Positions 8,204 through 17,264 of a stretch of DNA of 64,000 bases are shown here, piece by piece. A model generated the notes under the pieces. It made no database searches. It worked only from the letters and a program-made list of their open reading frames with translations, and was not told where the DNA came from. How positions within the stretch are numbered: the stretch's first letter is position 1; each line of letters opens with the position of its first letter. The position numbers were made by a program, and so were the translations under genes. The DNA is from JAUVUV01 sp964548275 (GTDB lineage: Bacteria > Gemmatimonadota > Glassbacteria > GWA2-58-10): contig CAZJQI010000008.1 of NCBI GenBank assembly GCA_964548275.1, forward strand, positions 21,559 to 85,558. The letters are read 5' to 3'.

Positions 8204-10270
8204 ATGATTTCATTTAAAAAAACCGGCACCATATTTTTTTTAACAGCTTTTTGTCTTTTGAATCTTCTGGCTTGTATCCCCGGCCAGAAAGCCAAACCCG
8301 CCACCCTGCTCGAAGACGATTTCTCAGGCCTCGCACCCGGCATGTTCTCCGCGCCCGTGGGCCCGCACACCGAGTACCACTACCTGCCCGAGGCTGCCCC
8401 GAAAGGCAACTGGGCCGTGAGCTGTTTCACCTGGGAAAGTGGAGCCCAGCGGGCCTGGTGGGTGATCGAGGAGGCCGGCGCACACGTGATGACCCAGACA
8501 TTCGACAGCAGGCAGATGACCCACACCCACCCGATGGTGATCACAGGCGATACCCTCTGGACAGACTATACCGCAACTATAACATTCGCTGCTGACTCGC
8601 GCCGGGACCAGTGCGGAATCCTCTTCCGCTACCGAAACGACCGCTGCTACTATTTTTTCGGGCTGGACAGGGACAGAGCTCTGCTCAAGATGGTGCGCCA
8701 TGCCACTGATTTCCACAAGCCGTACGAAAAAGTGTTGGCCGAGAAAGATTTTGCCTGGGAGACAGGCCGGTATTACACTGCCGTGGTCGAGCTCGAAGGT
8801 GATAAAATCAGGGCCTCGATCGAGGGCGGGCCTGTGCTGGAAGCAGTCGACACGACTTATCCTCGAGGCAAGCTGGGGCTGAGCTCGGATGTTCCCGCAC
8901 GCTACAAATATGTTAAAGTGACCGCCACTGCGAAGGAGAAAAAACGGATCGAAAAGGAGAAAGCCGCCGGAGAAGCCGAACTTGCCAAATTTCGAGCAGC
9001 CAACCCAAAGCCTGTGGTCTGGAAAAAAATCACGACAAAAAATTTCGGCGTGGGCCGGAACCTTCGTTTCGGCGACCTGAACCGCGACGGCACCTGTGAC
9101 GTGCTGATCGGCCAGGTGCACCATCACGCAGCCCCTCGCGACAGCTACAGCGAGGTCAGCTGCCTGACTGCAATGACATTCGACGGTGAAATCCTCTGGC
9201 AGATCGGCACACCGGATCCTGAGAAAAACCATCTCACCAACGATGTCGCATTCCAGATCCACGACCTGGACGCTGACGGCAGCAACGAGGTGGTCTATAC
9301 CATGAATATGGAGCTGATTGTAGCTGACGGCGCCACCGGCAGAACCAGGTACAAGGCGCCGACCCCGAAAGCAAAGGCTCCCGCTGACGACTTCCCCCGT
9401 ATCCTCGGCGACTGCCTCTTTTTCTGCGACCTCAGGGGCACCGGCCACGACAGGGACATTATTATCAAGGACCGCTACTGGCATCTCTGGGCCCTGGATG
9501 ATAAGCTGAATATCATGTGGGAGGGGGCATGCAAAACCGGCCACTACCCGTATGCACACGATACAGACAGCGACGGCCGCGATGAGGTGGCGATCGGCTA
9601 CACTCTTTTCGACCATGACGGCAGAAAGCTCTGGAGCCTGGACGAGAAAGTCGAAGATCACGCCGATGGGGTTGCAGTGGTCGATTTCAAGGAGAACGAG
9701 GAATCACAGTTGCGAATATTCTATGCGGCAAGCGATGCGGGAGTCTTCTACACAGACCTGGAAGGCAATATCCTTAAACATTACTGGATCGGCCACGGCC
9801 AGAACCCGGCAGTTGCGGATTTCAGGCCGGATATGCCCGGGTTGGAGGCTGTCTCGATTAATTTCTGGGGCAACCAGGGAATTATCCATTTTTTCGACAG
9901 TCAGGGTGAAATCTACCGCGATTTCGAGCCCAACCAGTACGGCAGCATGTGTCTGCCTGTAAACTGGACCGGTGAGCCGGGAGAATATTTCGTCCATTCG
10001 CCCAATGTTATCGAAGGGGGGATGTTCGACGGCTGGGGCAGGCCGGTGGTGATGTTTCCGGATGACGGCCACCCGGACATGTGCAACGCAGTGCTCGATA
10101 TCACCGGCGACTGCCGCGATGAAGTTGTGGTCTGGGACCCGCACGAGATTTGGGTTTACACCCAGGATGACAATCCGAAACCGGGCAGGCTGTACAAGCC
10201 GGTGCGCAACCCGCTGTATAACTACTCGAACTACCAGGCAACGGTTTCCCTGCCTGGCTGGTCGGAATAG
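8204..10270 (+). CDS. Lipoprotein with concanavalin-like domain and FG-GAP propeller, PL11-like
   Basis: ATG 8204 follows AAGGAG (8193-8198). The product has 688 residues and a lipobox LLAC at residues 22-25, so it is likely a surface or periplasmic lipoprotein. Residues about 35-245 resemble a concanavalin-type jelly roll (DDFSGLAPGMF, CGILFRYRND). After a charged helix a propeller follows with calcium loops DLNRDGTCDV, DLDADGSNEV, DTDSDGRDEV and DITGDCRDEV. Its C-terminal NPLYNYSNYQATVSLPGW resembles family 11 rhamnogalacturonan lyases and their uncharacterised relatives. A role in pectin-type glycan cleavage is inferred from this resemblance and from neighbouring PL26-like genes; catalytic residues were not mapped. 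Confidence 0.8.
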   Translation: MISFKKTGTIFFLTAFCLLNLLACIPGQKAKPATLLEDDFSGLAPGMFSAPVGPHTEYHYLPEAAPKGNWAVSCFTWESGAQRAWWVIEEAGAHVMTQTFDSRQMTHTHPMVITGDTLWTDYTATITFAADSRRDQCGILFRYRNDRCYYFFGLDRDRALLKMVRHATDFHKPYEKVLAEKDFAWETGRYYTAVVELEGDKIRASIEGGPVLEAVDTTYPRGKLGLSSDVPARYKYVKVTATAKEKKRIEKEKAAGEAELAKFRAANPKPVVWKKITTKNFGVGRNLRFGDLNRDGTCDVLIGQVHHHAAPRDSYSEVSCLTAMTFDGEILWQIGTPDPEKNHLTNDVAFQIHDLDADGSNEVVYTMNMELIVADGATGRTRYKAPTPKAKAPADDFPRILGDCLFFCDLRGTGHDRDIIIKDRYWHLWALDDKLNIMWEGACKTGHYPYAHDTDSDGRDEVAIGYTLFDHDGRKLWSLDEKVEDHADGVAVVDFKENEESQLRIFYAASDAGVFYTDLEGNILKHYWIGHGQNPAVADFRPDMPGLEAVSINFWGNQGIIHFFDSQGEIYRDFEPNQYGSMCLPVNWTGEPGEYFVHSPNVIEGGMFDGWGRPVVMFPDDGHPDMCNAVLDITGDCRDEVVVWDPHEIWVYTQDDNPKPGRLYKPVRNPLYNYSNYQATVSLPGWSE

Positions 10271-10284
10271 AAGAGAGGAAAACC

Positions 10285-12075
10285 TCAGGTGGTCGCCCTT
10301 TTCAGGTCATTCTGCTCGGTCTCGTGGCGGAACTGCTCCAGCCGGTAGATGATCGAGCCGAGAACGAAAGACAGGGCGATCATCAGAATGCCTTTCAGAG
10401 GTGAGCCGAGAAAGATCGAACCCAGGCCGAAAATAAAGGAGAAAAGGCCCCCCGCACCCAGAGCGAAAGAAATGAGGTTAGACGAGAGAGGAGGACCGGC
10501 TGGCAATTTCTCCTGGTCCACCTGTGCGGTGATCCGCTGCCAGCCCGGGCCGCCCGGATTGGCCCTTCTTACGAAGCTTTTCAACTTCTCTTCAGACACG
10601 GGATCGGTCAGGAAAGTAACCGATAGCCATCCTGCCACGCTGAAAAGGCAGATAAAAACGTAGCGCTGCCACTCCGGAAAAACTATTCCGTACATCTCCA
10701 GCACGTTGATTGTGATACAGCCTATTACCGAAAGTATGTAGGCCGTGATCTCGGTCCAGGCATTAACACGCCACCAGAACCAGCGCGCCAGCCACACCGC
10801 GCCGAGCCCGCTGAACAGTTCGGCCATGAACTTCCAGGCATCAGCTATAGATTCAGTTATGCTCCAGACGCCGATTCCGGCAACGAGCACCACCATCATT
10901 GCCCCGCGGCCCACCCAGATATAGTGCCGTTGCGAGGCGTTCTTGCGCACGAAGCGCTTGTAGAAATCGTTTATCATGTAGCTCGAGCCCCAGTTGATCA
11001 GGGCGTCCACGCTGGACATGAATGCTGCCAGGAAAGCAGCGAACATGATCCCCCTCATACCGGCGGGAAGGTATTTCTTGATCATCATCGGATAAGCCAG
11101 CTTGTGGTCGGTCAGCTCGGGAAAATCGGCCATGCTGATAAGCGCCACCAGAATCCAGGGCCACATCAGGAAGGCGTAGTAGACAATGTTGAACCACACG
11201 CCGGCGAAAAATGCGTGCTTCTCGTTTTTGGTGGCCATGATCCTCTGGATAAACATACCGTTGCCGTCAGCCTTTTCGCTCGACCACCAGATCACGAAAA
11301 TGTAAACGAAAAAGAGGGTCCAGGTGAACTCGTTCCCTGTCTTGACAAAAGGCTTGACCACTTCCTCGCCCACCGGGACAAAGCTCAACAGCCCCTGGGC
11401 GGTCGAGTTGCCGAAAACCTCGATGAGCCGGGCTTCGATCCCGGAAAAGCCTCCGACTGCGCCGATAGCCACCACTGCGAGGAAAACCGAACCGAAAAAG
11501 GCGATGCAGAACTGGATCACTTCATTGGCAACAATGCCCCAGAGACCGGCTGCCAGGGCGTAGATCATTGTCACCCCGAGCATGACTGCCAGGGCCAGGT
11601 ACTCGTTCCAGCCCAGCAGCACGGTGATAAAACTCTGCATGGCCAGCATGATAAAACCGATATTGAGCGCGCTGAAAGCGATGCCGTAGAAAATGCTCTG
11701 GAAGCCTCGCAGGAAACCTGCCGAGCGGCCCTCGTAGCGTTCCTCGATTATCTCAAGCTCGGTAAGAATTTTCGCCCTTCGCCAGAAACGGACGAAAAGA
11801 AAAGTGGCGCAGAGGTTGCTCAGTGCGAAACACCAGAGGAACCAGTTTCCGGCAATCCCGTTGCGCCGCACCAGCTCGGTGACCATGAAAGGAGTGTCTG
11901 CAGCAAAACCCATTGCCGCGATCGAGGTGCCGGCAACCCACCAGGGCAGGGCTCTTCCGCTCAGGAAAAAATCCTCCATGCTCTTCCCGGCCCGCTTGGT
12001 AAAGTAAATCCCCACACCGATCACGATAGCGAAATAAGCCACGATTACTATCAGATCTACAACATTCAATTCCAT
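10285..12075 (-). CDS. SLC5-family sodium:solute symporter
   Basis: A 596-residue protein with about 14 membrane segments. The ATG at 12075 starts MELNVVDLIVIVAYF, and GGGAG lies nine bases upstream; a longer in-frame start at 12204 would add a non-membrane leader. SSS-family features include KSMEDFFLSGRALPWW after helix 1, GTSIAAMGFAAD in helix 2 and AFMSSVDALINWGSS, a sodium-site helix. Such proteins import sugars, uronates or sialic acids with sodium. It converges on the propeller lipoprotein gene (14-base gap) and diverges from the first PL26-like gene, so uptake of oligosaccharide products released by those enzymes is likely. Confidence 0.9.
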   Translation of the reverse strand: MELNVVDLIVIVAYFAIVIGVGIYFTKRAGKSMEDFFLSGRALPWWVAGTSIAAMGFAADTPFMVTELVRRNGIAGNWFLWCFALSNLCATFLFVRFWRRAKILTELEIIEERYEGRSAGFLRGFQSIFYGIAFSALNIGFIMLAMQSFITVLLGWNEYLALAVMLGVTMIYALAAGLWGIVANEVIQFCIAFFGSVFLAVVAIGAVGGFSGIEARLIEVFGNSTAQGLLSFVPVGEEVVKPFVKTGNEFTWTLFFVYIFVIWWSSEKADGNGMFIQRIMATKNEKHAFFAGVWFNIVYYAFLMWPWILVALISMADFPELTDHKLAYPMMIKKYLPAGMRGIMFAAFLAAFMSSVDALINWGSSYMINDFYKRFVRKNASQRHYIWVGRGAMMVVLVAGIGVWSITESIADAWKFMAELFSGLGAVWLARWFWWRVNAWTEITAYILSVIGCITINVLEMYGIVFPEWQRYVFICLFSVAGWLSVTFLTDPVSEEKLKSFVRRANPGGPGWQRITAQVDQEKLPAGPPLSSNLISFALGAGGLFSFIFGLGSIFLGSPLKGILMIALSFVLGSIIYRLEQFRHETEQNDLKRATT

Positions 12076-12289
12076 CGGTCTTGGCTCCCTTGCACCAGGT
12101 AAGTATCCGGATGTGTGTTTATAAGTTGCTAATTGAAAGATCAGGCGATAATTTACATTTATGTAGCTTCCAGAACAAGGACAAAAGCTTTCTGTCCCCT
12201 GCAAATTGATTTTTAACGACCTCTGCCTTTAAGTCCATGAATATAGTCGGATACTGATATCAAAAGCCTGGTTAAAAGGAGCATCGGCA

Positions 12290-14599
12290 ATGACCAAAAG
12301 CAGTCTGGCAGTGGCTTTAATGTTGATTTTTGCGCACTTGAACGATCTCTGCGGCATTGACCTTCATCTCTATGAGGAAAGTTATCTGGACAGAGTATCG
12401 GAGCCGGTTACCTGCGGCGTTCCTTTGGCCCGGGGATACTGCAATTCGGCGGACGAGCTGGTTTTGAAAATCGGTGGTCAGCCTGTGCCGGTTGAAATCC
12501 GCGAGGTCAGCCGCTGGCCGGACGGTTCTTTGCGATGGGTTCATCTTGATTTCCAGGTAAGTGTGCCCGAAGGACGCCTGATTACTGCCTCGCTGGACAA
12601 GGGAAAGAGAGCCCCGGTGGATTCAAAGCTTAAAGTTGAAAAAACACCGCGTGCGATAACTGTCTCCACCGGCAGGCTCAAAGTCGAGGTCTCCCGGAGA
12701 AATTTCAATGTCTTCAATCGCATTCAGGTTCCCAGCGAGGACGGCCGGTATTTCAGGACACTGGTCAATCCTCACAGGCGCGGACTGGTCGCCTGGGCCG
12801 GCAAACAGGAATTCCTTGCTGCTAATGACACCCTCTCGGTCGTGGAAATCGAAAGCAGCGGGCCAATACGCCTTGTGCTGCGCGCCGAGGGAAACTTTCA
12901 GGACACCAACGGCTTGAAACTGTTCCACTATATCTGCCGGCTTTATTTCTACAGCGATTCCCCTGTTGTCCGTCTTGCTTTCACTTTTGAAAACCGTGAC
13001 CCGGTGATCGAAAACAAGGTAGCTCTTCAGGGCCTCCACGTGGAAATCCCGACCACGATCAGGGGCGCAGGCGGAGCCTATGATATCGGAAAGCCGGGGG
13101 GAGATGTTCAGGGAATTTTCCCAAGCAGGGTTTCAATGGCCTGGGCCCTTGTCAATTCATCCTCCCTGTCCAGTTTTGGAACGGAATCCTTCTTTGAAAT
13201 CGCCGGCAGCCCGAAAGAGGAAAAATCCTCTGAACTGGGCTGGATCAGTCTGGGCTCATCCAAAGGCATGGTGGGGGTGGGACTGCGCTACTTCTGGCAG
13301 ATGTGGCCCTCGATCCTGGAGGTGAATGCCAGCGGCCTGATAAGGGCGGGTCTCTTTCCGCAAAGGTTAAACCGCTCGATCGATATCTATTCTGGGGTGG
13401 CCCGCACGCATTACCTGCGCTTTGCTTTTCTTGGCGTGGGCGATCCGGAACGTATAGGCTCCCTGGTGAACTCCTGCCAGCAGCCTCTTCTTGCACTGGC
13501 TTCAACCAGCTACTACTGCCAGGAAACACGTGCCTTCGGAAACATCTTCGACCGCGATCTCAGAAATTACCCGAAAGAAAACAGAAAGATTGTAGAACAC
13601 GTTGATGGCGAGCTGGATTATGGCTACAGTCACATGATGAATATGATTGATGAGCGCACCGTGAACGGGGTTACCCGCGACAGTTACGGGTTCCTGAACT
13701 GGGGAGACGGATTGCATTATGCATGGGTGCCCGGAGAGGATAGTGAGTTGAACCTTTCCTGGAACCACCACTATTACGACCTTCCCCATATGAGCTGTAT
13801 CGAGTTCGCCAGAACCGGCTGTCTCTGCTGGCTGGATTGTTTCCTTCCGCAAGCCCATCACCTGATGGACGTGCATATGGTTCATTTCGATCCTGAAAAT
13901 GAGCTTAACGGCCACAATCGCTACTGCCCGAGTACCGACCATGTTCGCCTGGACCCCAAGGATGCCTCGGATTACCAGACTGCAAAAGTCTACGTTCACC
14001 CAAACCAGAACCATTCGAAAACACAGGGCATGTTCGACCGGTACCTGCTTACAGGTGATGAAAGAAGCTTTGAGGTTGCTCTTAAGGCGCTCGAATTTGC
14101 GGCTTCATTCGGCGCTTACGGTGATTTCAAACAGCCCAGGGGCGCCGCCCACCAGGTGATGACACTGGTTTATGGCTACCGAATAACCGGAGATAAGCGT
14201 TACCTCGATATTGCCCGGAGTTCATTCGAAAAATGGTGGGAGCACTTTCAAACAACCGAAACGAAATTCACCAGGCGCTTTTTCCAGGTCGGGCTGCTGC
14301 TCGAGGCCTTTATTGATTTGTACGAGGAAACCGGGGACAGGAGAATTATCGAATTTACCAGGCAGGCAGTCGATTGGATGCTGGAGAACAGACCGAATGA
14401 CAGGTTCCCCAACATGAGCCTGGCTCTGGGTTTCCTGTCTGCCAGGCCCAAGGAGCCGCGCTACACCGAAATGTTGAAAGAGTATCTTATGCTCTGGAAA
14501 GGTGTTCAGGGAAATCCGTTCAAGGATTTCGCCATGCACGGCAGGAATGTCGCCAGGGCGCTTTATTATCTGTCAAACGAGGCCAGAGGCTCGAAATGA
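12290..14599 (+). CDS. Secreted PcRGLX/YetA-like (PL26-like) protein, paralogue 1
   Basis: A 769-residue protein with signal peptide (residues 1-22), start after AAAAGGAG. The N-terminal RIFT-barrel domain shows EPVTCGVPLARG and RWPDGSLRWVHLDFQ; a beta-sandwich follows; the C-terminal alpha/alpha toroid has NWGDGLHYAW, HHYYDLPHM, NGHNRYCPSTDHVR and HSKTQGMFDRYLLTGDER. The family contains the exo-rhamnogalacturonan lyase PcRGLX (PL26) and B. subtilis YetA. This copy has substitutions in otherwise shared positions (NGHN for NGAN, HSKTQ for HHKTQ, LDCFLPQAHH for YFLSRAHH), so its specificity may differ. It is the first of three tandem paralogues. Confidence 0.87.
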   Translation: MTKSSLAVALMLIFAHLNDLCGIDLHLYEESYLDRVSEPVTCGVPLARGYCNSADELVLKIGGQPVPVEIREVSRWPDGSLRWVHLDFQVSVPEGRLITASLDKGKRAPVDSKLKVEKTPRAITVSTGRLKVEVSRRNFNVFNRIQVPSEDGRYFRTLVNPHRRGLVAWAGKQEFLAANDTLSVVEIESSGPIRLVLRAEGNFQDTNGLKLFHYICRLYFYSDSPVVRLAFTFENRDPVIENKVALQGLHVEIPTTIRGAGGAYDIGKPGGDVQGIFPSRVSMAWALVNSSSLSSFGTESFFEIAGSPKEEKSSELGWISLGSSKGMVGVGLRYFWQMWPSILEVNASGLIRAGLFPQRLNRSIDIYSGVARTHYLRFAFLGVGDPERIGSLVNSCQQPLLALASTSYYCQETRAFGNIFDRDLRNYPKENRKIVEHVDGELDYGYSHMMNMIDERTVNGVTRDSYGFLNWGDGLHYAWVPGEDSELNLSWNHHYYDLPHMSCIEFARTGCLCWLDCFLPQAHHLMDVHMVHFDPENELNGHNRYCPSTDHVRLDPKDASDYQTAKVYVHPNQNHSKTQGMFDRYLLTGDERSFEVALKALEFAASFGAYGDFKQPRGAAHQVMTLVYGYRITGDKRYLDIARSSFEKWWEHFQTTETKFTRRFFQVGLLLEAFIDLYEETGDRRIIEFTRQAVDWMLENRPNDRFPNMSLALGFLSARPKEPRYTEMLKEYLMLWKGVQGNPFKDFAMHGRNVARALYYLSNEARGSK

Positions 14600-14633
14600 A
14601 TAAGCCTGCAAGGCACGGATCGCTCTTTAACCG

Positions 14634-14800
14634 AAAAAAATTCCTCGAAGCTCTGCTCCGTGGTAGCCCACTCCTGAGACAAACGTAGGGGCAACCGGCA
14701 GGTTGCCCGCGGGGTGGGGATGAAATTGTGGCATCAAATTTATAAAAAGAATTCCGAACAGATACACCGCGGCTTGCCGCGGGGTAGATCATTTGATTTT
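14634..14800. repeat. MITE-like repeat family B, copy 1
   Basis: The left end (14627-14662) matches the left ends at 25249 and 38920. The right end (14761-14795), with hairpin CCGCGGCTTGCCGCGG, matches those at 25428 and 39352. The interior holds GGGCAACCGGCAGGTTGCCC and a second right-end-like piece. The ends are imperfect inverted repeats. No gene is present. Confidence 0.65.
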
Positions 14801-14834
14801 GATAATATAACTCAGCCGGTAAGGACATACGATC

Positions 14835-17144
14835 ATGTTAAAAAACTTGCTTGCCGTTTTAATAGCCCTGTTCATTACTGTTTCATCCGTTGGAGCGGTA
14901 AAACTCTCAGTTGAGGAAAGAAGCGGGATTGTGCGGGTAAGCGAGCCTGTCACCTGCGGTGTGCCTTTTGCCGAAAGTGCTGTTTATTCGGAAGACAGCC
15001 TCGTTTTGCTGAGAGGCACCTTGCCTGTGCCGGTTGAAATCCGCCAGGTCAGCCGCTGGCCGGACGGCTCTTTGCGCTGGGTTCACCTGGATTTTCAGGC
15101 CAGTGCTGGGCCATGGGAAAACGTCCGCTTTTCTCTGGAAAAAGGTCCCGCTCAGCCTTTAGCTTCCAGTCTCGAGGTAAAGCGTACTGCCCGAGGCTTC
15201 ACAGTCGAAACCGGAAAGATAAAGGTCGAGGTGAAAAGGCGGGGTTTCAATGTATTTAACCGCGTCCTGCTTGCCGGGGAAAACGGAGATTTTGTGAAGG
15301 AACTTGTTGCTCCGCACAGTCGCGGACTGGCCGCCTGGGCCGGTGGAGAGGAGTATCTTTCCGCCAATGACCAGGCCTCGACACTCCGGGTTGAAAGCTC
15401 AGGCCTCATGCGCGTGGTGCTGCGGGCGCAAGGAGAGTTGAAAAACAGATCGGGGAACAAGCTTTTTCATTATATCTGCCGGTTATATTTCTACAACGGC
15501 TCTCCAGTTGTCCGCCTTGTCGTGACTGTGGAAAACAGGAATCCGGTAATCGAAAACAAGGTCGCTCTTCAGGGACTTCACGTGGAAATTCCCACAACAA
15601 TGGTTGAAAGCGGCACGGTTTTTCATATCGGCGGCCGGGATAGACATCTGGAGGGCCGGTTTGCCGGTTACGGTTCCAATGCTTTTATTCTGGCGCCCTC
15701 CTCGGAGCGCTACACTTACGGTGGGGTGGTGGAAAGTTGGCCCGGCGGCAATGCCAAGACCGAAAGCTCGGACCGGCTGGGCTGGATTGGTATTGCAAGC
15801 TCTCGCGGCGCGGTGGCGGTTGGCTTGCGCGACTTCTGGCAGATGCATCCTTCAAGCCTGGAAGCAGCCTCGGATCAGGGCCTGCTGCTGGTCGGCCTTT
15901 TCCCCCTGCGGCTCGGCAGGTCGATTGATATCTATTCCGGAGTGTCTCGTACCCACTACCTGCGCTTTGCCTTCACCAGCCAAAACGATCCCGAGTTGCT
16001 GTGCTCGCTGACCAGAGCCTGCCAGAAACCTCTTACTGCTGTGGCCTCACCGGCCTATTACTGCCGGAAAAGCCGAGCTTTCGGCAAACTGGTAGAGCGA
16101 GAATTGTCTCTGTTCCCGGAAGAACACCACGCGCTGGTTACCACGGTGCAGAGAGAAACGGACGGGGGTCTGGCCAATCTGCTCTCGCTGGTGGAATCCC
16201 GCACTAAAAACGGCGTGACAGTGGAGGGTTACGGCTATCTGGACTGGGGAGACGGAATGCATCATATCTGGGTGCCTGGAGTGAAAGACCCGCATAACAT
16301 CTCCTGGAATGGTCATTACTATGATCTTCCTCATACCTGCTGCCTGGAATACGTGAGCACAGGCAACTGGCGGTACTACGACTTTTTCCTCAGCCGGGCC
16401 CAGCATTTGATGGATGTCCATATCGCGCATTTCGAGCCAGGTAACAAGCTTAACGGTGCCAACCGCTACTGCCCGCCCACCGACCATGTGAGAATCGATC
16501 CCAGAAGGCGGGGAGATTTCACCTCCGCCAGGGTTTACGTATCAAACTCGACCAATCACCACAAGACCCAGGGGCTTTTCGACCGTTTTTATCTTACCGG
16601 CGATGAACGGGCGCTCGAGGTGGCCCTGAAGGCTGTGGAATTCGCCAATTCTTTCGGGGCCTACCGGGATTTCAAACAGCCGCGCGGGGCTGGTTTCCAG
16701 GTCCTATCCCTGCTCGAGGCCTACCGTTACAGCGGCGAAGCCAGATACCTGGAAACCGCGAAAATGACATTCGAGGCCTGGTGGGAGCATTTCAGCACCA
16801 CGGAGACCAAGTTCACCCGGGGCTATTTCATGGTCGGGTACCTGCTGGAGGCTTTCGTGGACTACTACGAGATTACCGGGGACAGCCGGGCTGTGGAATT
16901 CATCCGCCAGGCCGTGGACTGGATGAGCGCCAGCCGCCCGAACGACTTATTCTCCAACATGACACTGAGTATCGCCTTTCTGGCGCACCAGACCGGGGAG
17001 ACCGAATATATCGAACTGGCGAAAAAACACCTTTCCCGCTGGCACGGTGTCTGGGAAAACGCTTTCAAGGATTTCGGCCTTCACGGCAGGGGCATTGCCA
17101 GGGCGCTCTACTATTTTTCCGATCAAGCCAGAGGAAGCGATTGA
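14835..17144 (+). CDS. Secreted PcRGLX/YetA-like (PL26-like) protein, paralogue 2
   Basis: Also 769 residues, colinear with paralogue 1 over its whole length: signal peptide 1-22, EPVTCGVPFAES, RWPDGSLRWVHLDFQ, then DWGDGMHHIW, NGHYYDLPHTCC, NGANRYCPPTDHVR and HHKTQGLFDRFYLTGDER. The start ATG has AAGGA nine bases upstream. It lies between a repeat of family B and paralogue 3, and probably arose by tandem duplication followed by strong divergence, because the DNA no longer matches over long runs. Predicted to act outside the cytoplasm on rhamnogalacturonan-type or other uronate-containing glycans; this is family-based inference. Confidence 0.87.
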   Translation: MLKNLLAVLIALFITVSSVGAVKLSVEERSGIVRVSEPVTCGVPFAESAVYSEDSLVLLRGTLPVPVEIRQVSRWPDGSLRWVHLDFQASAGPWENVRFSLEKGPAQPLASSLEVKRTARGFTVETGKIKVEVKRRGFNVFNRVLLAGENGDFVKELVAPHSRGLAAWAGGEEYLSANDQASTLRVESSGLMRVVLRAQGELKNRSGNKLFHYICRLYFYNGSPVVRLVVTVENRNPVIENKVALQGLHVEIPTTMVESGTVFHIGGRDRHLEGRFAGYGSNAFILAPSSERYTYGGVVESWPGGNAKTESSDRLGWIGIASSRGAVAVGLRDFWQMHPSSLEAASDQGLLLVGLFPLRLGRSIDIYSGVSRTHYLRFAFTSQNDPELLCSLTRACQKPLTAVASPAYYCRKSRAFGKLVERELSLFPEEHHALVTTVQRETDGGLANLLSLVESRTKNGVTVEGYGYLDWGDGMHHIWVPGVKDPHNISWNGHYYDLPHTCCLEYVSTGNWRYYDFFLSRAQHLMDVHIAHFEPGNKLNGANRYCPPTDHVRIDPRRRGDFTSARVYVSNSTNHHKTQGLFDRFYLTGDERALEVALKAVEFANSFGAYRDFKQPRGAGFQVLSLLEAYRYSGEARYLETAKMTFEAWWEHFSTTETKFTRGYFMVGYLLEAFVDYYEITGDSRAVEFIRQAVDWMSASRPNDLFSNMTLSIAFLAHQTGETEYIELAKKHLSRWHGVWENAFKDFGLHGRGIARALYYFSDQARGSD

Positions 17145-17264
17145 ACGGCAATCCCGATATGTTATCCTTTTGCCTGAAGTAAAATTAAGGCTTGATAGAA
17201 ATTTTGAGAACAACTACAGCAGATCCAAATTCAGGAAATCTCGCTGAATGAATGGGAGTCGGTT

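Noticed and set aside
8324..9661. Reverse open frame of 445 codons
   Set aside because: Antisense to the FG-GAP lipoprotein; its apparent repeats mirror the propeller repeats.
10924..12102. Long forward open frame of 392 codons
   Set aside because: It is antisense to the SLC5 symporter gene, with composition typical of a shadow frame (His/Gln/Asp-rich, no domain).
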